Origin: Branchiostoma floridae | Lineage: Eukaryota; Chordata; Leptocardii; Amphioxiformes; Branchiostomatidae | Direction of reading: 5' to 3' | Assembly (NCBI RefSeq): GCF_000003815.2 | Contig: NC_049983.1 | Coordinates: forward strand, 26,223,003 to 26,287,002 | Length of the DNA: 64,000 bases | Shown: positions 38,201-53,200 of the stretch, one piece after another | Layout of the letters: every line of letters starts with the position of its first letter | Numbering within the stretch: the first letter of the stretch is position 1 | Position numbers and translations under genes: made by a program | The notes under the pieces: generated by a model | Databases searched by the model: none | What the model was told of the DNA's origin: nothing | Seen by the model: the letters and a program-made list of their open reading frames with translations, nothing else

Positions 38201-41200
38201 TATCCGGACTGGAGGCGAACTCCTGCCGGAATCCTGACGGAATAGACGTAGTTTGGTGCTACACCACGGATCTCTTTTATAGATGGGAGCCTTGTGACAT
38301 ACCAGACTGTGGTAAGGTCTGATTATGTAACCTCACTTCTCAGTTATGATCCCCTCTCATCTGTATTGATTACTACATTTTCCCTCTATATTTCAATGTT
38401 TTAAATGTCTTATAGTATGATCGGTGTATTGTGCGATGTATTTGACCAGGAGTTAATCCTATTCGGGGGGGTTGAGGCCCGCGCCAACGTTCATGTCTAA
38501 GGGTGGGTACCGATACGGGTTACGGTCTGAATAGGGTTAAAGGCATATCTACAATGCTTCAATTGAGTTTCATTTCACAACAATCGAAAGTTCATTTATA
38601 ACTAGTAACTTGGATTGTTTGTACAGACGAATGTGCATCCTCCACGGATAACTGCCACAGTCAGGCAACCTGTACCAACACATTCGGCGGGTTTACCTGT
38701 AACTGTAACAACGGTTACCATGGGAACGGAGTCACCTGTACTGGTAAGAACATTTGGTTGTACATCGGTTGAATATCAGGATTGTGGAGCGCTAATATTT
38801 CTAGTGATTAATTCAGAGCTCAAAGTCTCATAGGTTTAGTTATACTGTATCACCAGTAACTTATGGATTGATTGTATCCACAGACATCAACGAATGTGCA
38901 GATGGCACAGACAACTGCCACGCTCAGGCAACTTGCTCCAACACGGACGGATCGTTCACCTGTGCCTGTAATAGCGGGCACTTTGGGAACGGAGTCACCT
39001 GTACTGGTAAGAACAATTTGTTTTAGAAGTCCAAGTGGAAGGGAAGTGGATGGAGGTTGGGAAACACTAAATGATGGGTTGGTGGGTGGTTTGCGCTTGG
39101 GAAACACTGCATGATGGGAAGGCGCGACTCATTATCAACATCTGATAGAAAGTCAGCTGAAAAATCGATGTTATTTAAGTTTGTCATTTTCACCTTTGCT
39201 AAGTATGCGGCCACTGCCAGGGCGGGGACATCAACTGTGACCGGATGTCGGGTGTCTGCTCAGCTGGGTGTCAGGATGGATGGAAAACACGGCTTTGTAA
39301 AGAAGGTAGTTCATGATTTAATCATGATTGTCTCTTTGCTCCTAATCACATAATGTTCCTCACCAATATCTAGATCCGTTTTCACAAAAGAGAGATATAT
39401 CTCATCCATTCGATTTGCCATTCTTCTCATATTTTAAGGTCGTCCGTAAATACGTTTTTCCAAAGCTGCCTTGTCAACTTAATTCTCAACAATCAAAATC
39501 AAAACATTATTATGATTGTTAAAGGCATGTGTTGGTATCTGGAGGAGGTGACCAAAAATGGAAGATGATAACTTTTATTCTAATCGTCTCTCCTACATTC
39601 TGTCCTACTAATGCAGCTTTTGATCCTCCAATGAACCTGACCGTCTCTGACGTCACGGATGAAGGGTTCAAGGTCACATGGCTTCCATCCCCTGACCCAG
39701 ACCTTCAGGGATACCGTGTCGTGGTGTCAAAGTTAGATATGACGACAGCTGTCAATCAGAGCACAGTTCAGACATGGCTTCAGGTGGCGGGACTGACACT
39801 GGAAACTGATTACATCATCAGCGTGAGGGTGTTGGTCCTGTCCGAAGGGCTCTGGTCACAAAGCAATGTGACAACAACCGAAGCAACCACGAGTAAGGAG
39901 TGACTAGTTACTGATTACCACTGACCTTATCAGTCAGATGGATATTCCTTCATAGCTTTGCCTTGGCATTTTCTGGTGATGTAGTTTCTAGTCATGGCTG
40001 CAATTGGCAACAGCTATCGATCGTTTCTTACCTTTTGAGGAATGTTTTAGAAACAAATGGTCTATTGAAACTTTTTAATTGAAATTTTGAAGCGTACTCC
40101 TACCTATCCCCACCCGGGTTTTTATCTGTATTGCCTGCAGCACCACACATGTAAACAACAGACAGAATAATTTATTAGTGGGTTCGGTAGTGTTTAGCCT
40201 GATTAAATCTCGCTTATAGCAGCCCGCCAAACATCCGCCGGCCCACTATCAGCTTGATAGAGAATAGCCCTTAGTCAAGGGAACTGGGTTTTCCATATAT
40301 GGATAATGTATGTAATTGCCGGGAGCCCACCAGAGCCTGGCTTTTGGTTGCTATGGACTGGGGTGGGTTGCTATGTGGTGATTGACAGCATCACACCTCT
40401 TATCTGTAGTTGATCTCTCTGATCTGTGCCACTTGTACTGATGGTGGGAACAGAGTTCTACTATTATAAAATGATGTCTTTTTTTAACAACCGCTACACC
40501 GAAGAACTAATGTGAGAATTACCCTTCAATACATAGAATAGCATTCATTTAGGTAGATGTGCCTGTGGCATAACTTTTGATGTGCCAATCATTATAGGAG
40601 GGACATATCATGGTTCTGAGAAGTTTGACCAAGGAGGTTGACAGGCTTCAACTGTCACAACAACATGGCGCATTTTTGTGAACCAACTGTTTTTCTACAG
40701 TTCTCTGCCTATATAGATTTTAAAAAATGTACTTTATGCCAAGCTTTCGTTGCTGGCCACATAAAATCTCACCACCAGGCAAAATAATAGTTCCAGGAAA
40801 GTCTGCGCTCCAAGATTCCTTCAAGTTTCTTGAAATCCCCACAACTGGCACAAGACGTTGTTTTCCAATTAAACACAAACATGCCTCTGCTCCCATGGGT
40901 CCTTCACACAGAGAACCACAGCCCGGCACAGACAATGGGAGAGGCAACTAGCCCGCCCACCGTCTGGGTGGTGGAGACATGCTAATATACTGGTTTCCAC
41001 GGTAATGGGGGCTTGACCAAAATCCTGGCTTGCCATTGGTGTTGGTATTTTCTACAACAGTTCCCCCAGGTTATAGCTAGTGGAGCACAAACTCCGCGGG
41101 GAGGGGCCAGTTAGAGCCCTGGACAGCAGAGTTTGTGTTACACAGACTAGGTAGTGTTCCCTATCCTCGAGTCATGTTGAAAGGTGGAGATATCCCGGCT

Positions 41201-44200
41201 TAATGTTCTAGCTGCATTTCCTCAACGGCAAAACTGTGGATTTGCCTCGCCATTTGAAGTGTACAATCAGCATTAAAAAGTGTAAAGCTTGTGTCTTTCG
41301 AGCCTCGATGTCACAAATTTTGATCGTTCTTTTCTTCAGTAATGAGCTCCTCTACAGACCTGGAGTTCGTTGACGTAACCGAGACGACGTCCATGCTGAG
41401 GTTCACCTGGGTTCCCCCTGATGCGGTCGTGACCGGATACCGCGTCATGTACGGACTGGAGGAGGCGACAGAACAGCTCAGCCCCTCCCCGGGTCCGGGA
41501 GATGTGTCTGCCTTGATGGTGGGGCTCCAGCCAGACACCATGTACAAGGTGGAAATCTTCACTATTGGACGTAGGCGAGAAAGTCTACCGCTAGTTGGGC
41601 ATAATGTAACAGGTGAGAACACAAAACCTTTATTCATAGGCTCAGACTCAAGCGAGTTCAAATAGTTCTATTCAAACTATGGCCGTACCATGAATTACTG
41701 ACCGGGTATGATATAAAGATATAGATCAATTCCTAAAATATTCAGATAATCTAGCTTATATAAAAACTTGTGTGTAAAGTTCGATGCATGTGTTTCAAAC
41801 CAGAACCTTTGCCTCCACTCCTCAGAGCCCGACGAATGTGCGACAGTGAACGGTTGGTGTGACCAGATCTGTACCAACGTCCCAGGCAGCTACAGATGTT
41901 TCTGCCGTCAAGGCTTCGTACTGATGCCAGACGCCCACGGCTGTGGAGGTGGGAAATTGTTTAATTGCAATCCAGACATTTCATGTTAAGAAACCAAGCA
42001 TGCCCCAGGTTTGTGGATGTGGATGTACCTTTTGGAAAGGAAGGAAACGATCGGATTCCAAGCCACTAGGTTGCTATTCTTCGACAACGCAGTGTCTACT
42101 TAACACATGAGTAGTAGGGAACCAGGCCAGCATCGTTCACCAGATTCGACAGAATAGTGATTCCTCCATGTGTTATTCAGTAAGCGGCCTGTAGGCCAAC
42201 TTGAGCTCCTCATGAATCAACGAATGTTCAAACAAACAAACAAACAGTCTTGGTACATGAAAAATACAAAGCACTGATTGATGATGCCAAAATATACGCA
42301 CCTGAAATCGGAGGGTGTCAAAAATTTGATACTGTTTAATCGTGTCATTTCCCCTTTGATCGCTTAGTTTGCGGGCACTGCGAGGGCGGAGACATCAACT
42401 GTGACCGGATGTCGGGTGTCTGCTCGGCTGGGTGTCAGGTTGGATGGAAAACACAGCGCTGCAACGAAGGTTTACTGTTCATCATTATTTATGAAGCAAA
42501 TTCAATGTACTGATTCGTATAGAAAGAAAAACAAAATACCGACACGATATGAACTGTTATCTAATATTGATATACGAATATTTTAATCCTGTCACTTAAA
42601 AGTAGGCAGTGAATTAGTTTCTTGACCACTCATATTCATTCTCTGATCAATGGAAATCAGATGTACTGGAGGAATACAACTACACTGTAGTAACTGATAT
42701 TGAATGACAAGTACCGTCTATATTAATTTTCCATCTACGGATTTCTTTTCACAGCTGTGGAGCCGCCAATCAACCTGGCCGTTTCTGACGTCACGGATAA
42801 AGGGTTCAAGGTCACGTGGTCTCCATTATCTGACCCTGACCTTCATGGATACCGTGTTGTGGTGTCGAAATTAGACATGACGACAGCTGTCAATCAAGAT
42901 ACGGATCAGTCATCATTTCTGGTGTCAGATCTGTCGCCGGATTCAGATTACATCATCAGTGTGACCTCGCTGTTCCTGACGGATGGTTGGAGGTCACAGA
43001 GCGAGACGTCGGTGACACACACATCCACAGGTAGGAAGGACGTAGTTAAAAACCTACAGCAAATCGCAGGAACTGTAATAGCGAAGGACAGCCAATGGTT
43101 TGGTTATAATAATTTTAGACATGGAAAGGACGGAATATAGATATTGCTGTGAAAAATTGTATGTAAATTTCAATATGATGAACGGCAAAATGTACTCTGC
43201 ATGCGCAGAAATACCATACTACGGAAGCTCAGATAGAATTGGATGCAATCCAAATACTGTAAATACATTTAAGTTCGCGGGGATTTAATTTCGCGGTAGC
43301 GGGAAAAAGGACTGTTCGTGGTGGTTTTAAGTTCGCGGTAGCATCATGCACTGTAGTCTGTTAATGCCATGGACAAATGTTCGCGGTGGTTTTAAGTTCG
43401 CGGTGAAGTGGCCACCGCGAAAACCGCAAACATTAAACCACCGCGAACATTTCTGCATTTACAGTACTTTGTAAACTTTATTATCCTGGAATTATGATGA
43501 TGATTTGATTGCACATTTTCAGAGATGAGCTCTTCTACTGACCTGCACTTCGTGGATGTGACCGAGTCAGAGCTGCGGTTCACATGGGTTCCTCCCGATG
43601 CGGTCGTGACCGGATACCGCATCATGTACGGACTGGAGGAGGCCACAGAACACCTCATCTCCTCCCCAGAAAATACGTCTGCTGTCATCCGTGGACTTCA
43701 GGCAGACTCCATGTACAAGGTGGAGATCATCACCATCGGAGTTCAGCGGGAGAGTGCGCCACTAGTGGGATTTAACACGACTGGTGAGCACCATAATGCT
43801 AGTGTTGATATGGGGTATGTTACGTAAACGATTGTCTAGGTAGAGTCTGTTGGCTTCCACTCCCTTCACGATGCACAAAAACTGTTACATGCAGTACTCT
43901 CTACATTCGTGTTTATTACCCCTGTAAGCCGCCACAGTGGTATCAACTACACCGCCTGCTGCTTCCACCAGCCAGACAACTGATTCAGCTGTTTCGACCG
44001 GCCGATCAAGTCGGATGGCCACGTTTTTCGTCAGCCTACTGACTAGGACTACACCGGCACATGTACCTGACACTACATCGGGCCAGGGACCGCTGAATTT
44101 CGGTACGTTACCGCCACAAGGAACGTTGTGCCATGCATGAAGCTGAATACATCGTATCAGGCAAATCATTTACAACTTTGTTGTTGTTACTTGACACAAG

Positions 44201-47200
44201 AAATATTGTCACGCATTTAATCCATTTTTTATTAGAAGGAGAATCCTCGACTGAAAGAGCAACTAGTACGCTCCAATCAACCACCAACGGTATGAGAGTA
44301 CTTGTTTGTCTAGATCAAGTAAAAAGCATTGCTATACTTACAACCGTTGTCGCTAATGTAACGATTCTGCAAAGTGTGGCTTTTGCTGTGTTGTGCCTCG
44401 CATTGCACGTATCAGGATTAATATCGTTTGTTTCTTTCTGTATAGAAAACCAGCAAACCAGCACAACCTTACCTGGAGAACTCGGGACAACACCAGAAGA
44501 TCAGGTTTGCACTTAAATGTTCCTGAAGTTCTGGCAACATTTTATGACAACTTTGAAAGAACGTGGCTAATGTCAAGTGAAGATCAAGGTAAAGAACAGA
44601 AAACGCTTATTGTCTCAAGAACATTACAGGATAAATACTACCCTGGGAGCCAGCCAGGATCGGGCAGCTAGGACAGTTTATTCTTCGGTGGCCCAAGATA
44701 GTCAGGCCCGCCTTCAGACTTAAACTCCCCGGAGCCCTTATGTGAGATCGGCGGGCTGACTGCCTTGGCTCCCCAAACAAAACTCACTAGCTACCCGGCC
44801 CTGGCTGGCTCCCAGGGTAGATAAATACAGGATATATATTGCAGGCTAAATACAGCAAATATTAAGCGCGATCAGGCTATATACTGGGCAATATCTACGG
44901 ATCAGTATAAACAGTTTAACCCAAACATTAAAAATTTGCTGTTTCTCTGTAATGATCATTAGGCACCAGACTATAGTCTAGACAGTATCTACGCAGACGC
45001 CTTCTCCCCCAATCCACAGGACGTGCTTCAGAGGCTGGCACAGGTTAGTCATATTCTGCGCTTTTCCACAAGGGTCATTGCAATTGCCATCGTGCAAGAG
45101 AGGTTGAAGTGAATCAAAACATTGTTACCATTGTTTGTGGGTTATATGAGGCTACAATCAATAGGCCAATATTGTCGGCTCTGTTGTAATGTAAACTTCC
45201 CCTATCACCACATGTTTAGACGAACAAGCTCTATAAACATGTAATTTTCGTTGTTGTATTGTTTGTGTTTTATATATTGTCATAATGCATGAAGTAAACA
45301 ATAAGATAGATATACATTTACAGGACCTGTTGGTTCTCGTTTTTTAACACGACATAAATGATGATAGCAATTGAATGCAAATGTTACTCTTTCTTCGGGG
45401 AATACATATCAATCACATAAGTTGTTAGTTGACAACGTTCAGGTTTCTATTTTTTTCTTGCAATGCGAAGGCTGCCCATGACGGTGTGGGTGCTGTTGGC
45501 TCCGAGAAGCCGACATCAGCTGCCGATGGAAAGTCACAGGTTAGTGACGTTTGGCGATCTTTAAACATAGTTATTGTTATTGTTATTGGCTGGGCCGACT
45601 ACTCACTCTTTGCAGCCAGGGGCTGAATTGCGAGGAGCTTACAATGAGCGGGTCTAAATCGCAAGGGTCCAGAGCGAGCTGCCATTCGGCGCCACTCAGG
45701 TGACCTCAATACGACTGTCGCAAGTGTCTGGAGCGAGCTGCCATTCGGCGCCACTCAGGTGACCTCAATACGACAGTAATTGCCACAGGTGCGGCCAAGG
45801 TACTGTAGGTTTTGGACCACTCACACCGCACCATCGCACCTGTGGCGGGTTCTTTAACCACTCGTTCTCACTGAAATGTCGAAAATGGCATTTTTTTGGT
45901 CGAAAAATAAATCGGCTTTATTTTCAGTGAAAACTACCTGGTTGTTTAGGAAAATTCCTCTTTTAACCACAGCCAAAAAATGGCAATTTATTATTTTCGG
46001 TCCCATTGGTAATACATTACAGGGCAGGTAACAAACGTTACCGGTAACGTTTGTTACAACAGTAAACTTAACCCTGTTTTCTTCTAAAGGACTTACCTTA
46101 TTGACTACATCATTTAGGTACAAGTGGATGTCCCTAGGAACATTTGAAAAGTGGGCAGCTTTTTTACACCAGGTCAAATAGAAAGCTTAGACAGCATCAA
46201 ACGATGGTAACGTTTGTTACAGTCATTTCTGTACAACATTTTGTTAAGCAAGGTGGGATACAAATAACAGTCAACAACCCTTTCTTGTTTCTTTAGGAAG
46301 CCAGAAAAACTGTACAGCGTCACAAAAATGGTCATTTCTAGTCTGATACGTGGATAATAAAACCGTGGCATCCATCGCACTCGTGGTGGTAACGTTTGTT
46401 ACAGAATCTGGCGACAGGCATAAACCACCTCACACAGCCTCCAAGATCAGTGACAGGAGCGATCTGACGTAATCGGGCAGAGGGCCTTGGTAGCTGGTTT
46501 CACCTGCCGAACAATTATTCTGGGAACTGAATTGTTACATTTTTGGCGACTATTTGAATTCTTCGTTTCTTCTCAGGCGACAGCCATTTTTTAGAGTGTG
46601 AAATCCGACCCGTGGCTATAATAACCGTCTAAGCCATCAACCAATACGAATGTTGTTGTGCATCTTTTGTAAAACATTACAGGGATTGTGGAAAAATGAA
46701 GGAACCAGTAATGTTGTCTATAATTTTCTCCATATCAAGCCGTAAAGTCAGGCGACAGCATTTCGACATTTAAATGAGAACGAGCCTAACGTGCCTGGGG
46801 TATGGCTCTCCCCAGACAAGGGACCTCCATTATCGTCCTATCCGAGGGACGGCCCCTAGTCATGTTATTGAAATACTGTCCTATTTTCTGCATTGTAGAC
46901 GGAGCGAACGGAATGAGTAAATGGAATAATCATTACTCATTTTTATTTTCATTTATTTTATTTAACCAGGAATGCACACTCAGGACTAAAGCCCTGTTTT
47001 TCTGGAGAACCTGGGTACACCAAACTTCACACACAGACAAACATTCAATTCGACAAACGTAGCTAATGTTCTTATTGTCCGTTTTTGTGGCAGATGTGCA
47101 GGAGGGCAATCCAAAGATTGGGCTCCGAAACTGTTAGGGCCCAGACGTCGCAACGTGTGCAGATGATCTCTGAGTTAACATCACTTGTCATTATGGCATG

Positions 47201-50200
47201 TCCCGACATCCCACAGGAGAACGCTTTTAAGGTGAGGATAAAAGTCGCAACTGTACCAAGTTTAATAAACTCAGTCTTCCGGATCTTACTTTAGCTGCAT
47301 CTTTTTATATTTGTTTTGTTCTACTGTTTATCTCCTATGCTGGATAATATCTTGCCAAATATACTTTTGGTATTTTTGAGGCAAGAGTTATACTTTTGAA
47401 TAATTCTTATGAATTCCAACAGAACACAGCACTAGACGTTCTGCAGTCCATCAACAGCAAACTGAGCAAACTGGACATGTCTGATCCGTTAACTGTCGAG
47501 TCTGTGGGAGGATGTAAGTATTAGCTAGATCAGGTCTACAGTGTGGGTTATTCTGTGGTATATCTGGTAGCCCGTTCGTATTAACGTTAGTGTCAGAAGA
47601 TTCAAACGTCTTTAAAAGTTTGACTTTGTCTCACAAAGTGTTCTTGATGCAATTCTTACAGCATTATTGAATAAAGCAGCTACAAACATATGCATAGAAT
47701 ATGTCAAAATTTCAACATTTTCTATCCGATCAATGAAAACAGCAAAGACAGAAAAGATCAAAGACATTCTATGTTGAAAATTTTGACGAAATCTTTAAAA
47801 AATCATATACAATAAAACTAAATATTAAAGGCAAGTTGTAATCATTGAATAATTCTTTAGAATTAGAATGTTAATTCTAATGTTCTGTTGTATCAATGCT
47901 CTGGTAGACTCCGTTGTAGTCGTGTAATGCGTATGGCTTGTACACGTGTATAAGCGGTACCTGTTTCTTTGGCAGCTCTGGTAGAGTCCGTCGCTACCCT
48001 TCTTCATGAACCCGAGGGAGATGCAGAAGAGCATGACGGAAATCTCCAGTCCGACCCAGTAGAGGACGATCATGTCTCCCCAGAGGAGCGCGCTAAAAAG
48101 GCGAAACAAGAAAAAGAAAAACAGCGAGAGGAGGTGAAAATTACCCTTCAGTGGAGACTCAAGCTCGGCTTTAGTTTTACCTCCTCAACCCTAACCTCCT
48201 CTACACTTTGTGTTGATTGTATTGAGTTTTTGTCGACTTTATATGCCTACCTACCCGATGCGCTTACCATTGATTTTTTTTCTTTCTGGATCGAATCATC
48301 TATGCTAAATACCACTCGTTATACTGTGAATTTCAGTTTACCAGCTCATCATCCTTTGGACAGTGGCTTGACTCTATTGCGTATGTTTCATTCACTTCCC
48401 GTAAGAATGGGTTGGTAAATCAGTACTGATATAGTATTTCCTTTCCATTTCTTTTTATTATATGTCCACTACTGGTGTCTGCAATACCATGCTTTCTTTC
48501 ACTGTTAGAAGGAAATGATTGTCCAGAAAAGCCACCAGGTCCTGGATGACCTGCTCAACGCCGTTACCGACCCCATGAGACTTGGAGCCCCGCCGGTAAC
48601 TATCAAGAGAAGTGGGGTTACTCTGAAAGCACAGAAGATCCGGGGCTCCATGATTGGGGACCAGGTGGTGCAGACGGAGGATGGGGGAGGAGTCCAGTTC
48701 CCATCACAAACTGCACTTTTCCCGGAACATCCACCTCACAACATCACTGTAAAAGTGAGGATCCTTCCTTCATTCTTTTTGTCCTTCATTCCTCCCTCTC
48801 TCCATCCGCCTCCATCCTTACCGTAGTCCCCTCTTCCTTCATTCCACCTTCCCTCTCTCCCATTTTCGACTCAGTTCAGATAATTAGAATTGAATAGCAT
48901 TTGAATTAGATTTTCCAGGGAAACATGTAAAGTACTGTCATATTGTGAAGGCTATAGTGTAACATTCCTTCTCTTTGGGTTCCATCGAAATCTAAAATGA
49001 TTTTTCTTATTACGGTACTCGTAAAAATACATGCTCAAATCGTCGTGTCACACCCCTACAAGTCAGGGTAAAGTCTCAGTTAAACCCCAGACAAGCAAGC
49101 TGACTGCCATTCACATGTAAAATCAGCTCAGTCTTTACTGCAAGATTGACTTTATTCTCAATAAACCTGAATCATTCAATCATTGTCATGATGTTTTTCT
49201 TTAGCTGACACAGTACCAACAGAACCCATACACCTGGGGGCGTGGGCAATATCAGGCGCGCTCATCTGTTATGGAGCTTTCGTTACACCGAAAAAACTAC
49301 AAACCTTTGGTCTTCAACAACCTCACTGAAGACTTCATAATCACCATTCCGGGCAGGTCCAGAAACACACCAGCGACAAAAACCATCACCTACCCTCTCC
49401 CAGGAAACGGAACATCAAGTTACCATCTACTGAACCTGAACAACACCGCAGAAGGATTCCTGGTCACAATCACCCCGCTGAACTCAAGTGTGGTGTACGG
49501 CGTGTGGGGCAGGTACGGCGGCCGCCCTGATGACCAGAACTACGACGTGTCCATGGAGACGTACGTTCTTTCCGAGGAGTGTTCCCTGATGGAAACTCTG
49601 GGTGGGGATGGAGGCGACAAGACGGAGGCAAGGATGTTCATCAAAGGAGTTGAAGATCCAGTGGACTATTACGTAAAAGTTCAAATTTTAGGTAAGCATT
49701 TCCGTTTTATATTCACAATAAAGACGAGTACCTTTGATGAGTGCGTCAGACGTAGCAGTACGTATGCCAATGCTCTGTGGGGGCATATTTACGTTTTCCT
49801 TATCGACCCTAAACACCAAGTTCTGTGGTGGCACATGCTAGGATATATTTTCTTCATCGACGCTGAATATCGAGAAGATAAGACAGTGGTTATAAAAAAA
49901 ATTATATTTGTAAGTTTAACCTGCAGACACTAATGTTATTGAATGTGCACTAAGTAGGTTTTGTCTTCTCATCAGGACCGACGACCGAGTGCGGCAATAA
50001 TGATCGAAACGACGAAACGAAAGCACACACCAATGACTTCTACGCCTACCAGATTCAATGGGTCCGTCTAAGCTGTGTCTACTGGAGCGAGACCCAGGAA
50101 GCCTGGAGGCCGGACGGATGCACGGTGAGTACAGAAGTTAAATTATTCGATTGCCAAAAGTGGCAGAGGTATGTTGACTTTTTTCTGACGTCTTATCACA

Positions 50201-53200
50201 TATAATTAGGATTGCACGTACGTTATTCTCCGATTAATGACCCAGGTAACATTTTAGAACATGCGAATTAGAATTTCAACATCCTTATTGACAAGACTGT
50301 TACATTTCTATTTACCCTTCAGATTAGCAATCGGTCCACGGTTAACAACATCATCTGCCACTGCAACCATCTGACGGCGTTTGGAAGTGATTTCGCCACA
50401 CCGCCGGACACGGTCGACTTCGGAGTCTTAACGCTTAGTGATCTACGTGACAACGGCGCGGTGTTGACAACCATCTTCGTGGTGGACTGCCTCTTTCTGC
50501 TCACGTTGGTCGTAATGAAGGTTACTGACCTTAGATTGAAGAGGAAGGTACGTTCTTGGTATTATCGAAAATTACATTAACAACAACTGCGTTGTTGTTT
50601 ATTAACTCTTAACATATTTGTCGAAATGTTCCATTCCTTCATAGAAAAGCCCTTCCATCAAACTGGATGACCTGCAGAACGATTTCCGGTACCTCCTCCA
50701 CATTTGGACTGGCACCGCAAAGCATGCCGGGACGGAGTCCACCATTGCCTTCAACTTGGGTGGAGATGAAGCGACTTCCGGAGTGAGAGTGGTCAGCATC
50801 ACGGAGAAGGTCAGGCATTAGCGTTCATTTTATTCCTCAAGAATGTTTTCACTCAGATAGGTAGGTCCTAACAGATCGAATGCTTGTTTCTGTGTAGGTT
50901 TTCAACCAAGGCAGCCAGGTGACGCTGAACTTCAGCACAGCAGAACAGCTGGGTAACGTGGAGCTGCTGCAGCTCATGCACGACAACAGTGGGGAGGGGA
51001 GCCGTGCATCGTGGAACGTGGACAGAGCAACAGTGCAGGATCTCACCACCAAGAAAATGTGGGTTCAGTTTGCTTTGGCTGATTCATCTGAAGTAATGAC
51101 AGTAATGTGTTAGAAAAAAAAGATCTGATAATGTTTAACAAGCTGACCCAAATTCAATTTGTTAAACTTGGTTAAACTGGAAGGTATTCTATTGATCTCA
51201 CTTGAACTTGAAGCTAACAAAGTGACTTTGTTGTACCAATTTTGCAACTGTTACAATACATTGTAGGTTCTATTTCTTCTGCGGTGAGTGGCTGGCAGCC
51301 GACCGCGGAGACGGGCAGGTGGTGAAGACCTTTCCTGTCGCCTCTGAGCAGGACCTGCGATCCTTCGGCTTCCTGTTTCCCGCAAGTCTGCGGAGTAATC
51401 TGGCAGAGGACCACCTCTTTTTGTCCGTCGCTATCATGTCTGAAGGTAAACGTTCGTAAGATTTCATTGGTCTATCTACTGTATAAGGTATTGTCGTGAA
51501 ATAGATATACACTTTCAAAAAGGGTTTTTTTTACAGGTTGGGATTAGATGTCTTTGCGAATGATTGACAGTATGAATTGTTGTCTAATGACAAAGAATAT
51601 TGTATAACAAGATCTTGTGTAATTTTACTCAAGAAAAACATTCTCCCACGGATGGGATATTTATCAAGATAGTCACCTTTTTTGTTTTGGCAAATAGCCC
51701 GTTTTATCAAGGTCTATCTCAAATTCCACTTTTATTAATGACATCATGTTATCATTCCATTACAGGAAGCAAGTTCACGCGCATCGAGAGGCTTGGCTGC
51801 TGCCTGAGTTTCCTCACCTTGTCCATGGTGGCCAGTGCCATGTGGTTGAGCGATGAAAACGCAACCCAAGTTGTGCAGGCCGTCAGCCTGGGGCCGTTCT
51901 CCTTCACCTTGAACACAGTTTACACGGGAATCATGACAAGCATCACCTGCCTTCCCGTCGTCATGGCCATCGTTGTGCTGTTTCAGTACAGCCGACCGAA
52001 CAGCAAGGGCGGTCGTCCGGTCAGGGACGTGGAGACAGCCGGACCAGCTGAGGCACCCAAGCAGCAAGAACCAACCAAGGGCCTGCCACACTGGTGCAAG
52101 TACGTGGCCTGGGCGCTGGTGGTGCTGTCTGCCTTGGGGTCATCTGTCTTCACCGTGCTGTACAGTCTGAAGTGGGGCAGAGACAAGTCCGAGAGGTGGC
52201 TGTCTACGTACTTCATCACCTTCTTGGTGGATATCTTCCTTCTGCAACCAGTGAAGGTGACTAAATCATTCTCATTTCTGGTTAGGAACATATTGGCGTT
52301 AGAATTTGCGTTACGTAAGGTTTCTATCAGTTTTGCATGTTATTAGAGAATCAATCAATGAATGTCATCATTGGCGATAGAAAAAATAAGGGACTTAGTA
52401 TAATCAAATATCCAATAGATCAGGCGATTTATATGCTTTGCACAACACTTCTGCATAACCTCTTCAGAAGGTCGTGCTATGCTACGTAGTGTGTTGTCTC
52501 TTTTTTTAAAAATAATTTCCCGTGTTACCAAAGTGTTAAAGATCAAACACTTTATGTTACAGATATTGGTTCTTGCGATTGTATTTTCATCCATTTTTCA
52601 AAGACATGTCTTGAAGATGATTTTTGAAGACGAGGGGGACACTGTTTTCTTGCAAGACGCGAACGTTGCTTCTCCAACACGGGCTGGGTTTAATAGTGAG
52701 TGATACAAAATCATGTTGTGAAATCATAACATTCATCGCGGCGTTATGACTGGCTCCATTTTGAATTAAAGAACAGCTTACAATCACTGGTGTTCCACTG
52801 TCAGTGTATGTTCCTCAGTGGGTGGGTTTCAGTTCCCCCTAAGGTTTAATGATTTGATTGATTGTTAAATTTTCATAAAAGGTGGCCAATTCCGGGTGAG
52901 GAAGAAAATGGAACGACTTTCTCATGTATCCCTTGCAAACGTCGAGGAAGCGCGACAGAAGCTGAACAGAGACAGAAGAATCAGTAATGTCCTCTGGGAC
53001 ATCTTCCTGTCATGTGCTCGCCTCCTGCTTGCCTTGACTATCATCAACGCGCACTACAACACCAACACGGCCTTCTATCAGACACAGAGCGCAGCAGAAA
53101 ACTTCGTGCAATCTATAGAAGAGGTAAACAGGTCATTGTCGTATTCAAAACGTTTCGTTTGGAAAATATTAAGTTTGTCATCAGCGTCATAAAACAACTA

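Noticed and set aside
40930-41160. Possible structured RNA gene in the FN3 intron
   Set aside because: Compared by eye with U-type snRNA and tRNA features; no conserved Sm site, anticodon arm or box motifs found.
46174-46380. Minus-strand frames inside the 924-bp transposons as transposase
   Set aside because: The two copies differ in frame and length of these readings and show no catalytic motif; more likely non-coding.
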